Positions 35,118-43,293 of a DNA stretch of 64,000 bases are shown in pieces. Every line of letters begins with the position of its first letter. Within the stretch, counting starts at the first letter, position 1. Origin of the DNA: Cochlodiniinecator piscidefendens (GTDB taxonomy: Bacteria; Pseudomonadota; Alphaproteobacteria; Rhodobacterales; Rhodobacteraceae); the NCBI RefSeq assembly GCF_011326755.1, contig NZ_JAAOIE010000004.1, positions 186,001 to 250,000 of the forward strand, in the 5' to 3' direction. Under the pieces are notes generated by a model. The model had not been told where the DNA came from. It did not search any database and was given only the letters and a program-made list of their open reading frames with translations. The translations under genes were made by a program, and so were the position numbers.

Positions 35118-36410
35118 ATGGTCGACATTGCCACCCGCGTTTACAATCATAAATGGAAAATCGACCCCATCGTGCGGTCGTTGATTGATACGGATTTTTA
35201 CAAGCTCTTGATGTGTCAGTCGGTGTTTCGCAATAAACCCGACACGCAGGTGACGTTTTCGCTGATCAATCGCAGCAAAACCATTCGTATGGCTGACCTG
35301 ATTGACGAAGGTGAGTTGCGCGAACAACTAGACCACATTCGCGGCCTGTCATTGTCACGGGGCGAAAGCACATGGCTCAGGGGTAATTTGTTTTACGGCA
35401 AACGCCAGATGTTTCGCCATGATTTCATGGAGTGGTTCGAAAACCTGCGCCTGCCACCTTACCACCTCGAAAAACGTGATGGTCAATATGAACTGACGTT
35501 CGAGGGTAGCTGGCCTGAGGTGATGCTCTGGGAAATTCCCGCACTTTCCGTGTTAATGGAACTGCGATCCCGCGCTGTTCTCAAAGATATGGGGCGGTTT
35601 GAATTGCAGGTACTTTATGCGCGCGCCATGACCAAGCTATGGCAAAAGGTCGAAACACTGCGCGAAATTCCCGATTTGAAACTGGCTGATTTTGGGACAC
35701 GTCGCCGTCATTCTTTCATGTGGCAGGATTGGTGTGTTCAGGCCATGAACGAAGGTCTGGGTGACGGTTTTGTTGGCACGTCAAATTGCCTGATCGCCAT
35801 GCGCCGAGAACTCGAAGCGATCGGCACAAACGCACATGAGCTGCCGATGGTCTACGCTGCACTTGCGGAAAATGATACGCTGCTTGCACAAGCCCCTTAT
35901 GATGTTTTGTCGGATTGGCACGACGAACACGACGGCAATCTGCGCATAATTCTACCTGACACCTATGGAACCGAAGGCTTTTTGCAAAATGCGCCAGATT
36001 GGCTGGCGGGATGGACGGGTATTCGGATCGACTCTGGTGACCCGGCAACGGGTGCCGAAAACGCGATCAACTGGTGGAAGGCGCGCGGCGAAGACCCGCG
36101 CGATAAACTGATCATTTTTTCGGATGGCTTGGACGTTGATAAAATCCGCGAACTTAGTCTTCAGTTCACTGGCCGGGTCAAAGTGTCCTTTGGTTGGGGT
36201 ACTTTGATGACCAATGATTTCCGCGGCCTTGTGCCCGATGATCGCCTCGCGCCGTTTTCTGTGGTGTGCAAAGCCGTGTCAGCAAATGGTCGCCCCACCG
36301 TTAAACTGTCAGACAACCCAGAAAAAGCGATGGGCCCAGCGTCAGAAATTGAACGCTACAAACGGGTGTTTGGCGTTGGAAAACAGGACAGCTTTGAGGT
36401 GGTCGTCTAA
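35118..36410 (+). CDS. pncB: nicotinate phosphoribosyltransferase
   Basis: Protein of 430 residues that joins nicotinate and PRPP to nicotinate mononucleotide. N-terminal [14 protein letters not shown], catalytic-histidine region [20 protein letters not shown], and the phosphate-binding [12 protein letters not shown] and [10 protein letters not shown] segments. The GGAGG ribosome site lies before the ATG. Its stop codon directly abuts the stop of the convergent GlxA-type gene. Confidence 0.94.
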   Translation: MVDIATRVYNHKWKIDPIVRSLIDTDFYKLLMCQSVFRNKPDTQVTFSLINRSKTIRMADLIDEGELREQLDHIRGLSLSRGESTWLRGNLFYGKRQMFRHDFMEWFENLRLPPYHLEKRDGQYELTFEGSWPEVMLWEIPALSVLMELRSRAVLKDMGRFELQVLYARAMTKLWQKVETLREIPDLKLADFGTRRRHSFMWQDWCVQAMNEGLGDGFVGTSNCLIAMRRELEAIGTNAHELPMVYAALAENDTLLAQAPYDVLSDWHDEHDGNLRIILPDTYGTEGFLQNAPDWLAGWTGIRIDSGDPATGAENAINWWKARGEDPRDKLIIFSDGLDVDKIRELSLQFTGRVKVSFGWGTLMTNDFRGLVPDDRLAPFSVVCKAVSANGRPTVKLSDNPEKAMGPASEIERYKRVFGVGKQDSFEVVV

Positions 36411-37388
36411 TTATGGCTTATCAGGTTCCCCGCGCAATTTATGCGGGGACATGCCGTAACGCTGGCGGAAAAGTCGTGAAAAATGCGACGCCGAATTAAA
36501 CCCACAGGCCAGCCCGACATTCATCACGGACATATTGGTCTGCAGCAACAAATGTTGCGCGCGTTGAAGACGCAAATCCGTGTAGTACTTCTTTGGCGTT
36601 GATTGCAGATACCGGCGAAAGAGCCGTTCCAACTGCCGTGTCGAAATATTTACCGTCTGCGCCAAATCACCCGGACGCAGAGGTTCTTCTAGGTTGGTTT
36701 CCATAAGCGCCAGAATTTCTGACAACTTTGGATGGCGGAACCCAACTCGGTCAGCAACCTGTACCTTTGCGGAATGCTGCAAAACGCGAATGTTGGTATA
36801 CATTAATTGATCAGCCACCAAATTGGCCAAAGCATCGCCTTGTGTTTCAGACACAAAATGCAACATTAGATCAATGGATGCAGTGCCCCCGGCGGTCGAA
36901 TAGCGTCGTCCCTGCAGGGTATAGGTGTATTCGGATATTTGAAGGTCGGGAAATTCCTCGGCAAAACTTGATTGATTTTCCCAATGAATGGCAACTGGTA
37001 CATCTGGCGCGATCAGGCCCGCCTTTGCGAGCGCATAAGCGCCCGTGCATAATCCACCCATAGCCACGCCACTGCGTCCGCATTTGCGCAACCAATTTAA
37101 GACAGCGGGTGTGACAATCTTTTGAACATCAGCACCCGTGCAAACAACAATTGTATCGTCTCTATGGCAATCTTCTAGTGCGCTATCTACAGGAAATGAA
37201 CCACCAAGAGAATCATAAACAGATTCTCCGCTTTCTGAGCAAACAACCGTTTCAAAGAGTGTCGTGCCACTAAGTCGGTTCGCGATCCTCAAGGTTTCGA
37301 GCGCACTGGTGAAGGAAATCGCAGAATATTGAGGTAATAGCGCAAATACGAAACGCTTGGGTTTTTGATCTGGAGTGGTTTCGATCAT
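36411..37388 (-). CDS. GlxA-family AraC-type transcriptional regulator
   Basis: Regulator of 325 residues: an N-terminal DJ-1/PfpI-like domain (FALLPQYSAISFTSALETLR, GVAMGGLCTGAYALAKAGLI) and a C-terminal double helix-turn-helix of the AraC type (LAQTVNISTRQLERLFRRYL, GLACGFNSASHFSRLFRQRY). The form is close to GbdR-like activators that respond to glycine betaine or dimethylglycine in other bacteria; a link to the FAD/GcvT dehydrogenase nearby is therefore possible but unproven. A GC hairpin at 36427-36449 lies near its 3' end. Confidence 0.88.
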   Translation of the reverse strand: MIETTPDQKPKRFVFALLPQYSAISFTSALETLRIANRLSGTTLFETVVCSESGESVYDSLGGSFPVDSALEDCHRDDTIVVCTGADVQKIVTPAVLNWLRKCGRSGVAMGGLCTGAYALAKAGLIAPDVPVAIHWENQSSFAEEFPDLQISEYTYTLQGRRYSTAGGTASIDLMLHFVSETQGDALANLVADQLMYTNIRVLQHSAKVQVADRVGFRHPKLSEILALMETNLEEPLRPGDLAQTVNISTRQLERLFRRYLQSTPKKYYTDLRLQRAQHLLLQTNMSVMNVGLACGFNSASHFSRLFRQRYGMSPHKLRGEPDKP

Positions 37389-37680
37389 GCCTGAGCCATA
37401 AGTTTAGTGCGGTTTAGGTGCAAACCAAAAACATTCACGCCGCCTATTTAGGATATGAAAAAAGGGTGCGTCCCAATGTGGTATAGCGAAAATTGTTGTC
37501 TTATGTAACTCTAAACCGCGTTATTTAGGGGTAAACGTCTGCCTACATCGATAGAGATGCTATGAGAGGTGGTACATCCAGTCGCAAATCTTCGCCCGAC
37601 TTCGCAGGTTTGACCTTTTATTGATCTCTTAATAGCGACGTGATGTCGTTTTTGCGTGCTCGTATGATGAAAAAACGATG
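37389..37680. other. gap with spaced inverted repeat
   Basis: No gene seen. GCGGTTTAG (37409-37417) recurs inverted as CTAAACCGC (37511-37519), and two more TTTAGG copies lie between. This may be a looped or multi-site operator of the GlxA-type gene that starts at 37388. Confidence 0.3.
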
Positions 37681-38103
37681 TTAGTCATCTCCGTCTATTT
37701 TTCCACGCATAGCTTTGACTTCGCCGCGTACCTTTTTTGCCTTGATCCGACGGTTTTTGGAACCCAAAGTTGGCCGTGTTGCTATGCGTCGTTTTGGGAC
37801 GACAGTTGCCTTTTGGATTAATTCAACCAAACGTTCCCGCGCAATGTCACGGTTGCGCTGTTGACTGCGTGTGTCTTCAACCCGCAGCAGCAATGCACCA
37901 TCCAATGTCCAGCGTCGTCCAGCTAGCCTTTTTAAGCGCCGCTTGACGGGATCGGACAGATTTGGAGATCGCTCGGCTTCAAATCGTAATTCAACCGCTG
38001 TGGATACTTTGTTCACGTGCTGACCACCGGGGCCAGATGATCTGGTAAAGCTTTCGGAAAGCTCCCAGTCTGCGATTGTGATTTGATCCGTTACATACAA
38101 CAT
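37681..38103 (-). CDS. arfB: alternative ribosome-rescue peptidyl-tRNA hydrolase ArfB
   Basis: Protein of 140 residues that enters the A site of stalled ribosomes and hydrolyses peptidyl-tRNA. Release-factor motif SSGPGGQHVNKV with the catalytic GGQ, and a basic C-terminal tail (PKRRIATRPTLGSKNRRIKA, KKVRGEVKAMRGK) that fits the mRNA channel. Short length without codon-recognition domain distinguishes it from release factors. It lies downstream of the small transcript unit and its terminator. Confidence 0.92.
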   Translation of the reverse strand: MLYVTDQITIADWELSESFTRSSGPGGQHVNKVSTAVELRFEAERSPNLSDPVKRRLKRLAGRRWTLDGALLLRVEDTRSQQRNRDIARERLVELIQKATVVPKRRIATRPTLGSKNRRIKAKKVRGEVKAMRGKIDGDD

Positions 38104-38180
38104 CTGGCTAAGATACGCGGGATTTGAATTCGGTGAAAGCAGACAATCGTATGCATAAAAACCATATCGTAAATCTGGCT

Positions 38181-38218
38181 GAAAAATGGAAAGAGCCTCC
38201 GCCAGATCAGCGGAGGCT
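38181..38218 (-). terminator. strong intrinsic terminator (minus strand)
   Basis: Nine-bp stem AGCCTCCGC / GCGGAGGCT with a seven-base loop, followed on the minus strand by CTTTCCATTTTTC. It ends the small transcript unit from 38380 and separates it from arfB. Confidence 0.85.
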
Positions 38219-38378
38219 CCCCTCGAGAATTGGAGGTGGCAAGCAGGGAACCCTAGGGCACCCGAAGCCAGATATTTTACTAAGGGGGCTGCCCCCTAAC
38301 TCAATACCTCACTCGAAACCTTTACCAGCTGCTCCTGTTTCCCAATAATCATTGGCACCTCCTTTCTGGTTATTTGTA
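38194..38378 (-). ncRNA. putative small structured RNA carrying an 18-codon ORF
   Basis: Inferred transcript on the minus strand of about 180 nucleotides. It would begin below a TTGACA -35 box (38414-38409) with only a weak -10, and end at the terminator at 38218. It contains a Shine-Dalgarno GGAGGTG (38362-38356), an 18-codon ORF, a 7-bp hairpin AGGGGGC / GCCCCCT around the stop codon (38297-38283), and a downstream CACCTCC (38238-38232) perfectly complementary to the ribosome site. This could be a small dual-function RNA, a 3' UTR-derived RNA of the upstream transporter gene, or a leader. Boundaries are inferred. Confidence 0.5.
38296..38352 (-). CDS. 18-residue small protein
   Basis: ATG preceded at six bases by AAAGGAGGTG, one of the best ribosome sites in the window, then 18 codons reading MIIGKQEQLVKVSSEVLS and TAG. 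No family is known to me. The composition is not that of an attenuation leader peptide (no run of one amino acid). The stop codon lies in a strong hairpin. Confidence 0.45.
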   Translation of the reverse strand: MIIGKQEQLVKVSSEVLS

Positions 38379-38384
38379 CACTTA

Positions 38385-38414
38385 GGATGGTGCCATAGAT
38401 TTTGTGTTTGTCAA
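38385..38414 (-). promoter_or_regulatory. candidate promoter of the small transcript
   Basis: A perfect TTGACA at 38414-38409 on the minus strand just past the end of the transporter gene. The -10 region about 17-19 bases on (ACCATCCT) is a poor match, so strength is uncertain. Confidence 0.4.
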
Positions 38415-38420
38415 AAGAAA

Positions 38421-39050
38421 TTACGCACTATGTGGCGAAATTTTTGTAACAATCATGCGAAAAGGGATAAGAGCGATAAGCGCAATCGTGAGTTTTACCA
38501 ACCAATCAGCCACTGCTAAAGTCACCCAAAGAGGTGCTTCAGGGCCAACATTTAGGAATGGTACAGCGTCCCACGCCCAGCCAATTGCACCATCTGCATT
38601 TGCACCAAAAACGGTAACAGATGCGGAAAACGCGATGGTGAAAAATAGCGCTGTATCAATGGACGAACCGATCAAAGTCGAGGCCAAAGGCGCACGCCAC
38701 CAAACACCGTCGCGAAGACGGTTAAAGACTGCAACATCAAGAAGTTGCGCTGTCAGGAATGCAATGGCTGACCCAACGGCAATGCGAAGCGGAACCAGCG
38801 GCCCAAATTCACCCATGATTTGTGTACCAATCAGGGAACAAATGATACCAACGACAAAGCCAACAAAGACAACTTTGCGCGCAGATTGCACGCCATAAAC
38901 GCGGTTCATCACGTCTGTTACAAGGAATGCGAAAGGGTAAGTGAATGCGCCCCAAGTCAGAAGCCCATCAAGCAGTAAAAACTGCACAAGAATATTTGAG
39001 GCCACCACAATAGCAGCCATGGCAATTACGCCAGGAAGAATACGTGTCAT
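38421..39050 (-). CDS. queuosine-precursor transporter (YhhQ/VUT family)
   Basis: Membrane protein of 209 residues with about six helices. The family region FAFLVTDVMNRVYGVQSARK is clear, followed by LRIAVGSAIAFLTAQLLDVA and LIGSSIDTALFFTIAFS. YhhQ-type proteins import the queuosine precursors preQ0/preQ1. ATG at 39050 chosen for the hydrophobic start LPGVIAMAAIVVAS; a GTG at 39122 would add 24 residues over a hairpin-containing leader. Confidence 0.88.
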   Translation of the reverse strand: MTRILPGVIAMAAIVVASNILVQFLLLDGLLTWGAFTYPFAFLVTDVMNRVYGVQSARKVVFVGFVVGIICSLIGTQIMGEFGPLVPLRIAVGSAIAFLTAQLLDVAVFNRLRDGVWWRAPLASTLIGSSIDTALFFTIAFSASVTVFGANADGAIGWAWDAVPFLNVGPEAPLWVTLAVADWLVKLTIALIALIPFRMIVTKISPHSA

Positions 39051-39138
39051 TTTTTTGATCCGTTTTAACAAGGTCGCGGAGACTTGGCCCAGCGTGGTCA
39101 CTGGGACGCGCCCCTCTAGCACAATGATGAAACCAAAA

Positions 39139-40032
39139 TCAAGGTAGACGGTATTCTACCAACGCACCGCGCCTGATATTGGAAAAGTCGTCGTCTGACA
39201 CCATCGACAGTCGGATTGAACCTGTTTCATCCTGCCAAACACTTATGCCTTCGAGATTGCCGAATTGCCCTACGGTGGTGTGCAATACGGTTTCCTGAGT
39301 AAGTATTTGATTTTCAAATTGAAAGCGGCGCACGCGCGACCGAAATCCAATAAGTCCTGAGATGTCACGCTCTAAGACATAGAACCAACCATCCGGGCCA
39401 AAATCGGCCCCTACTGGCAGGAAATGCCCCTGTGCAGGGATGTCAAAAACGCTTTGCCAACCACCTGTTTGGTATTGATACACCGGAAAACTATGGTTCC
39501 TAATTTCTGGTCGTTCTGGAATGGCAAAGAGGCGGCCATTTGCGTCCGCCGCGAGTGCCTCCAGAGATCCATTTTCGGGCAGCTCTGAAAAGATGTCAGA
39601 CAATGGAAGATATTCGATATCGCCAGAAGGGGAAAGTATAAGAACACGGTGCAGACGCTCAATAGAAACCGCCCAGCGGCCATTAGGCAGTTTGGCAATG
39701 CCTTCTGAGTCGACATAATTCCAATCACTGTCATTGTGTTCGGGGAAGGGGAGGTTTTGATCGCCTGAGACCGTAATCCGAACCGCGCGGCCGTCTTCCC
39801 GTTCGATATTGCCGCGAAACAAATGACCGCGATCGGTGATTGCTGTAAACCGCGTACCCCCATCATCTATTTCCACGCCAGAAAACCCGCCAAAGCTGTC
39901 CAGCGCGGCTTTCAAGGGTAGCCGGCCTAAAAATTCAGGCGGGGTATAAGTGCTCGGGCTGTTTCCAGCCATAGCACCACCTAGCATCATTGCCGCAATC
40001 GCAGCTATTGAGAGGACAAAACGCGTTCGCAT
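39139..40032 (-). CDS. secreted phytase-like esterase
   Basis: Protein of 297 residues with a signal peptide (SIAAIAAMMLGGAMA) and the 'esterase-like activity of phytase' beta-propeller pattern: GGFSGVEIDDGGTRFTAITD, SDWNYVDSEGIAKLPNGRWA, GSLEALAADANGRLFAIPER, and LEGISVWQDETGSIRLSMVS near the end. Predicted periplasmic. Substrate unknown. Its ATG overlaps the end of mepA by 28 bases, so it is co-transcribed with mepA and the MFS gene. Confidence 0.82.
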   Translation of the reverse strand: MRTRFVLSIAAIAAMMLGGAMAGNSPSTYTPPEFLGRLPLKAALDSFGGFSGVEIDDGGTRFTAITDRGHLFRGNIEREDGRAVRITVSGDQNLPFPEHNDSDWNYVDSEGIAKLPNGRWAVSIERLHRVLILSPSGDIEYLPLSDIFSELPENGSLEALAADANGRLFAIPERPEIRNHSFPVYQYQTGGWQSVFDIPAQGHFLPVGADFGPDGWFYVLERDISGLIGFRSRVRRFQFENQILTQETVLHTTVGQFGNLEGISVWQDETGSIRLSMVSDDDFSNIRRGALVEYRLP

Positions 40033-40865
40033 TGGCGTGGCAAATCTTCCAAAGTGAGCTGTCGACGTGGACGTGATGGTGCTACTGGGGCATTGGGGTC
40101 TGGTGCAGGCGGGTTAAGGATATCTGCGACCCATTGGCGTGCAGCGTCACACCCATCGCCTGGCGGTGGAGGGGCTTGATCTTCGCAGTGGCGAGCGCCG
40201 CGTGGGCAGGCCATCCGAACGTGAAAATGGTAGTGGTGCCCCCACCAAGGTCGAATTTTTCGTAACCAGCTGCGATCACCAGTTTCATCATTACACATCT
40301 GAACTTTTGCGCCGGGGAACACGAAAATGCGCGCCACGTCAGAGTCTTGGGCAGCAGCACGTAAAATAGCGTGGTGTTCTGGCGTCCAATTGTCGTTCAC
40401 ATATGCGCCCCCTGCGCGACGCATGGAGATAGATGATAGGTTTTCGCGGGCGCGACGTGATAAATTTAGATCCATGGCTGGGCGCATCCAAATGTCGATA
40501 TCAAGCCCGATTTGGTGTGAACGGTGCCCTGACAACATAGGGCCACCACGCGGCTGGGAAATGTCGCCTATATAAAGCCCATTCCAACCGATACGGTCCG
40601 CCTGCCGAGACAAACGTTCAATGAAATCAATGGTTCTGGGATGCCCCCAATTCCGATTGCGTGACAACCGCATAGCTTGCCATGTGGGGCCGGTTTCGGG
40701 CAATTGTTCTGCTCCGGCAAGGCATCCACCGGCATAGCTGCCAAAAGGGCGTGAACGCTGTTGCGATGCGGTATCGTGTTCGCCGAACAGCTGTCTGGCT
40801 TCTTGGGCAATGCAGGCGTGGCTAAATGCGAGAAGAAATAAAACACTTAAAAATCTGATAATCAT
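40005..40865 (-). CDS. mepA: penicillin-insensitive murein endopeptidase
   Basis: Periplasmic LAS-type zinc endopeptidase of 286 residues that cuts peptidoglycan cross-links. A signal peptide is followed by conserved motifs: GPMLSGHRSHQIGLDIDIW (first zinc ligands) and GHHYHFHVRMACP (catalytic and zinc histidines), plus cysteines in the C-terminal region. The ATG overlaps the TGA of the upstream MFS gene (ATGA), which decides the start at 40865 over 40898. Confidence 0.92.
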   Translation of the reverse strand: MIIRFLSVLFLLAFSHACIAQEARQLFGEHDTASQQRSRPFGSYAGGCLAGAEQLPETGPTWQAMRLSRNRNWGHPRTIDFIERLSRQADRIGWNGLYIGDISQPRGGPMLSGHRSHQIGLDIDIWMRPAMDLNLSRRARENLSSISMRRAGGAYVNDNWTPEHHAILRAAAQDSDVARIFVFPGAKVQMCNDETGDRSWLRKIRPWWGHHYHFHVRMACPRGARHCEDQAPPPPGDGCDAARQWVADILNPPAPDPNAPVAPSRPRRQLTLEDLPRQCERVLSSQ

Positions 40866-42223
40866 AATTGGGGCCTCTCTCCCTCTGGTTTGACCCATAT
40901 TAACAGGACAAGCCCAATAGCGAAAAGCCCGATAAGCGGCGATACGCCGAGGCGCGGGCTTTGGGTTATGGTTGTTACAATGCCAATCAGAGCTGGTGCT
41001 AGAAATGCTGTTGCTTTGCCTGATAGGGCGTAGAGGCCGAAAGCCTCGGTCGGGCGATCCGGATGGGTGTGGCGCACCATCATTGATCTTGATGAAGCCT
41101 GAATGGTGCCGCCGGCGGCTCCGATAACTGCTCCGCAGATAAAGAAAATAATGTCGGGCATCGAGGATTCAGCAGCGAATGCAATGCCAAACAATCCCTC
41201 TCTTGTCATACCCACGATCACGGCACAGACCACCATAAGCGTTAGGATGCTAATGACGATTACGGGCTTAGGCCCATATTTACTGTCTGCCTTTCCTCCG
41301 ATCCACGAAAATATGGCCGCTGTAATTGCGCCAACAATGCCGAAAACGCCAATGTAAATAATAGGCCAGTCCAGCACGAGCTTTGCGTATATTCCGCCGA
41401 AACCATATAGCCCATTTAATGCATCTCGGTATACCATTGAAGACACGAGATAGGCCGCCACAGATTGTTTTAGAGTTTTGATGGTTTGCCACAGTTGAGC
41501 CAATGCCTGAGGAACAGACACATCTGAGTGCGCTTGCGGCGGCTCCTTGACCCACCGAAAAAAGAAAATCATAAAGAAAGCATACCAAATCGCCGTAAAA
41601 GGCCCGACAAATCGTGTGCCTTCGCGTAGGTCAGAATCCAAACCCAACAATGGCGTTATGCCGAGCAAGGTTTTCCCACCCTCATCTGCAAACAACAATA
41701 GCATGAGTACAAGCGCGAGTACGCCACCTAGGTACCCAAACGCGAAACCAGAACCGGAAATTTCGCCTATTTCATCTCGGTTCCCGAGGTCGGGCAGTAT
41801 CGAATTTGTAAAAATGGTTGCGAGCTCATAACCTATAAATCCGATTGCAAAGGCGAACAGCATCCAAGTGGTGGTCGAGCCATCTGAATAAGTGAACCAC
41901 AAGGCTCCTGCACCAAACACATACATTGCAGAAAAGAATTTTATCCATCTCATACGGTAGCCAGATGAATCAGCAATCGCCCCCAAGACCGGAGCGCAAA
42001 ATGCAATTGCAAGTCCGCTGAGCGTTTGGGCAAGAGCCCAAGTGCTTTGGGCCTGTGCTTCGGCGGCGTCTTCACTTAGCCCGCCAGCCATAAGTGCATC
42101 TGCTATGGTCGCGCCAATGTAGGGTCCAAAGATAAAGGTCAATAACAGGGTGCTGTATGGTTGACTGGCCCAGTCAAAAAAGAACCAGCCCCAAACACGC
42201 TTTTTCAGTGAAACTTCTGCCAT
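40862..42223 (-). CDS. UMF1-type MFS transporter
   Basis: Twelve-helix permease of 453 residues. The N-terminus WGWFFFDWASQPYSTLLLTF and the loop motifs GAIADSSGYRMRWIKFF and GGKADSKYGPKPV are typical for the UMF1 / Atg22-like branch of the major facilitator family. C-terminal ASSRSMMVRHTHPDRPTEAF also fits. Substrate unknown; with a murein endopeptidase downstream a muropeptide or amino-acid role is possible. First gene of the operon MFS-mepA-phytase-like. Confidence 0.85.
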   Translation of the reverse strand: MAEVSLKKRVWGWFFFDWASQPYSTLLLTFIFGPYIGATIADALMAGGLSEDAAEAQAQSTWALAQTLSGLAIAFCAPVLGAIADSSGYRMRWIKFFSAMYVFGAGALWFTYSDGSTTTWMLFAFAIGFIGYELATIFTNSILPDLGNRDEIGEISGSGFAFGYLGGVLALVLMLLLFADEGGKTLLGITPLLGLDSDLREGTRFVGPFTAIWYAFFMIFFFRWVKEPPQAHSDVSVPQALAQLWQTIKTLKQSVAAYLVSSMVYRDALNGLYGFGGIYAKLVLDWPIIYIGVFGIVGAITAAIFSWIGGKADSKYGPKPVIVISILTLMVVCAVIVGMTREGLFGIAFAAESSMPDIIFFICGAVIGAAGGTIQASSRSMMVRHTHPDRPTEAFGLYALSGKATAFLAPALIGIVTTITQSPRLGVSPLIGLFAIGLVLLIWVKPEGERPQL

Positions 42224-42283
42224 GACCTGCCCCTCGTTATTATCCTTGGTATGACAGGCATCCAGTCAATATGGCAAGAGGCC

Positions 42284-42814
42284 TTACATTTCCGGGGGCC
42301 AAATACGGCTGTCTTCGGCTGCGATCCAGTTTTTTACCCAATCCGGCAGTTCGGGGCTTTGCATTTCAGCGTTGAGGGCGGCTAATACGCGTGTTGGTGC
42401 AACAATCCCGTTCTTATCGGTGACGGCCGAGCGATAGAGCGCTTGGCTCGTGCAATCGCCATCGCGCCACATGGATTGGACCAAGTAGATAAACCGGTCA
42501 TCCCAGCCCACCGCGCGGCTGCGAATTTCAACGCGATCAAACATGCGAACGCGTTTACGATACCGAACGGATGATCCCGCGATCGTCATGCCCCATTTGT
42601 TTTTCTGCAATGCAGAGGCCAGCCCCATACGCATAGACAGAGGAATGCGGCCAAGATCATAGATTGTCAGTGTCCGCCCATTATTGAGTTCCATCCAAAA
42701 ATCGAGATCCCACGGCCAACACCGGTGATGAGAAACATGCACTCCCAAAAGCGGGAGGGGTTCAGCATTACGGTTCTTAATGACTTCTTTGGCCATCCGG
42801 AAAATTGGATACAT
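42284..42814 (-). CDS. acyl-CoA thioesterase-like hot-dog protein
   Basis: Protein of 176 residues of the 4HBT_2 hot-dog family: DLDFWMELNNGRTLTIYDLG near residue 40, IAGSSVRYRKRVRMFDRVEI, and WRDGDCTSQALYRSAVTDKN. The family cleaves acyl-CoA or related thioesters. The N-terminal 30 residues are basic and family-like. Single gene; substrate unknown. Confidence 0.82.
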   Translation of the reverse strand: MYPIFRMAKEVIKNRNAEPLPLLGVHVSHHRCWPWDLDFWMELNNGRTLTIYDLGRIPLSMRMGLASALQKNKWGMTIAGSSVRYRKRVRMFDRVEIRSRAVGWDDRFIYLVQSMWRDGDCTSQALYRSAVTDKNGIVAPTRVLAALNAEMQSPELPDWVKNWIAAEDSRIWPPEM

Positions 42815-42950
42815 CGGTGTCTCCTGAATAAGTCTTTCAGGTGCCCTTCTATTTAAAGAGGGTCAAGGCAGACGTAACGGAAGATGGCTTGCGTCTTGGC
42901 CGCGCAATGCTTAGGTCTTTTGCGACCCAAATTCGAAAGGACTGTCCGTC

Positions 42951-43238
42951 ATGCAATCGCTTTTTCAGATCATTATGTTGATCCTCGATATCGTATGGTT
43001 TGTTATGATTGCCCATATCATCATGAGCTGGCTGATCAATTTTCAGGTTTTGAACCTGCATCAGCCAATCGTTGCGCAGATTTGGTATGGTCTAAATCGA
43101 ATGCTGGAGCCAATTTATGGACGCATTCGCGAATTCCTTCCGTCTACGCCTGGGCTGGACCTCGCGCCTTTGGTTGCGTTTATCGCTTTGATTGCAATCC
43201 GCATCATTTTGCAAAATAATGCGATGGCCTTCTACTAA
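42951..43238 (+). CDS. YggT-family membrane protein
   Basis: Small protein of 95 residues with two membrane segments (IIMLILDIVWFVMIAHIIMS and LAPLVAFIALIAIRIIL) and the family pattern RMLEPIYGRIREFLP between them. YggT proteins are linked to cell division and osmotic tolerance; the mechanism is not settled. Ribosome site GAAAGGA before the ATG. Lies 55 bases before recQ. Confidence 0.9.
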   Translation: MQSLFQIIMLILDIVWFVMIAHIIMSWLINFQVLNLHQPIVAQIWYGLNRMLEPIYGRIREFLPSTPGLDLAPLVAFIALIAIRIILQNNAMAFY

Positions 43239-43293
43239 AGACATCTCTGTGTGATAGTTGCGTCAGCTGAGCAGTGTTAAAACAAAGGCCTCA

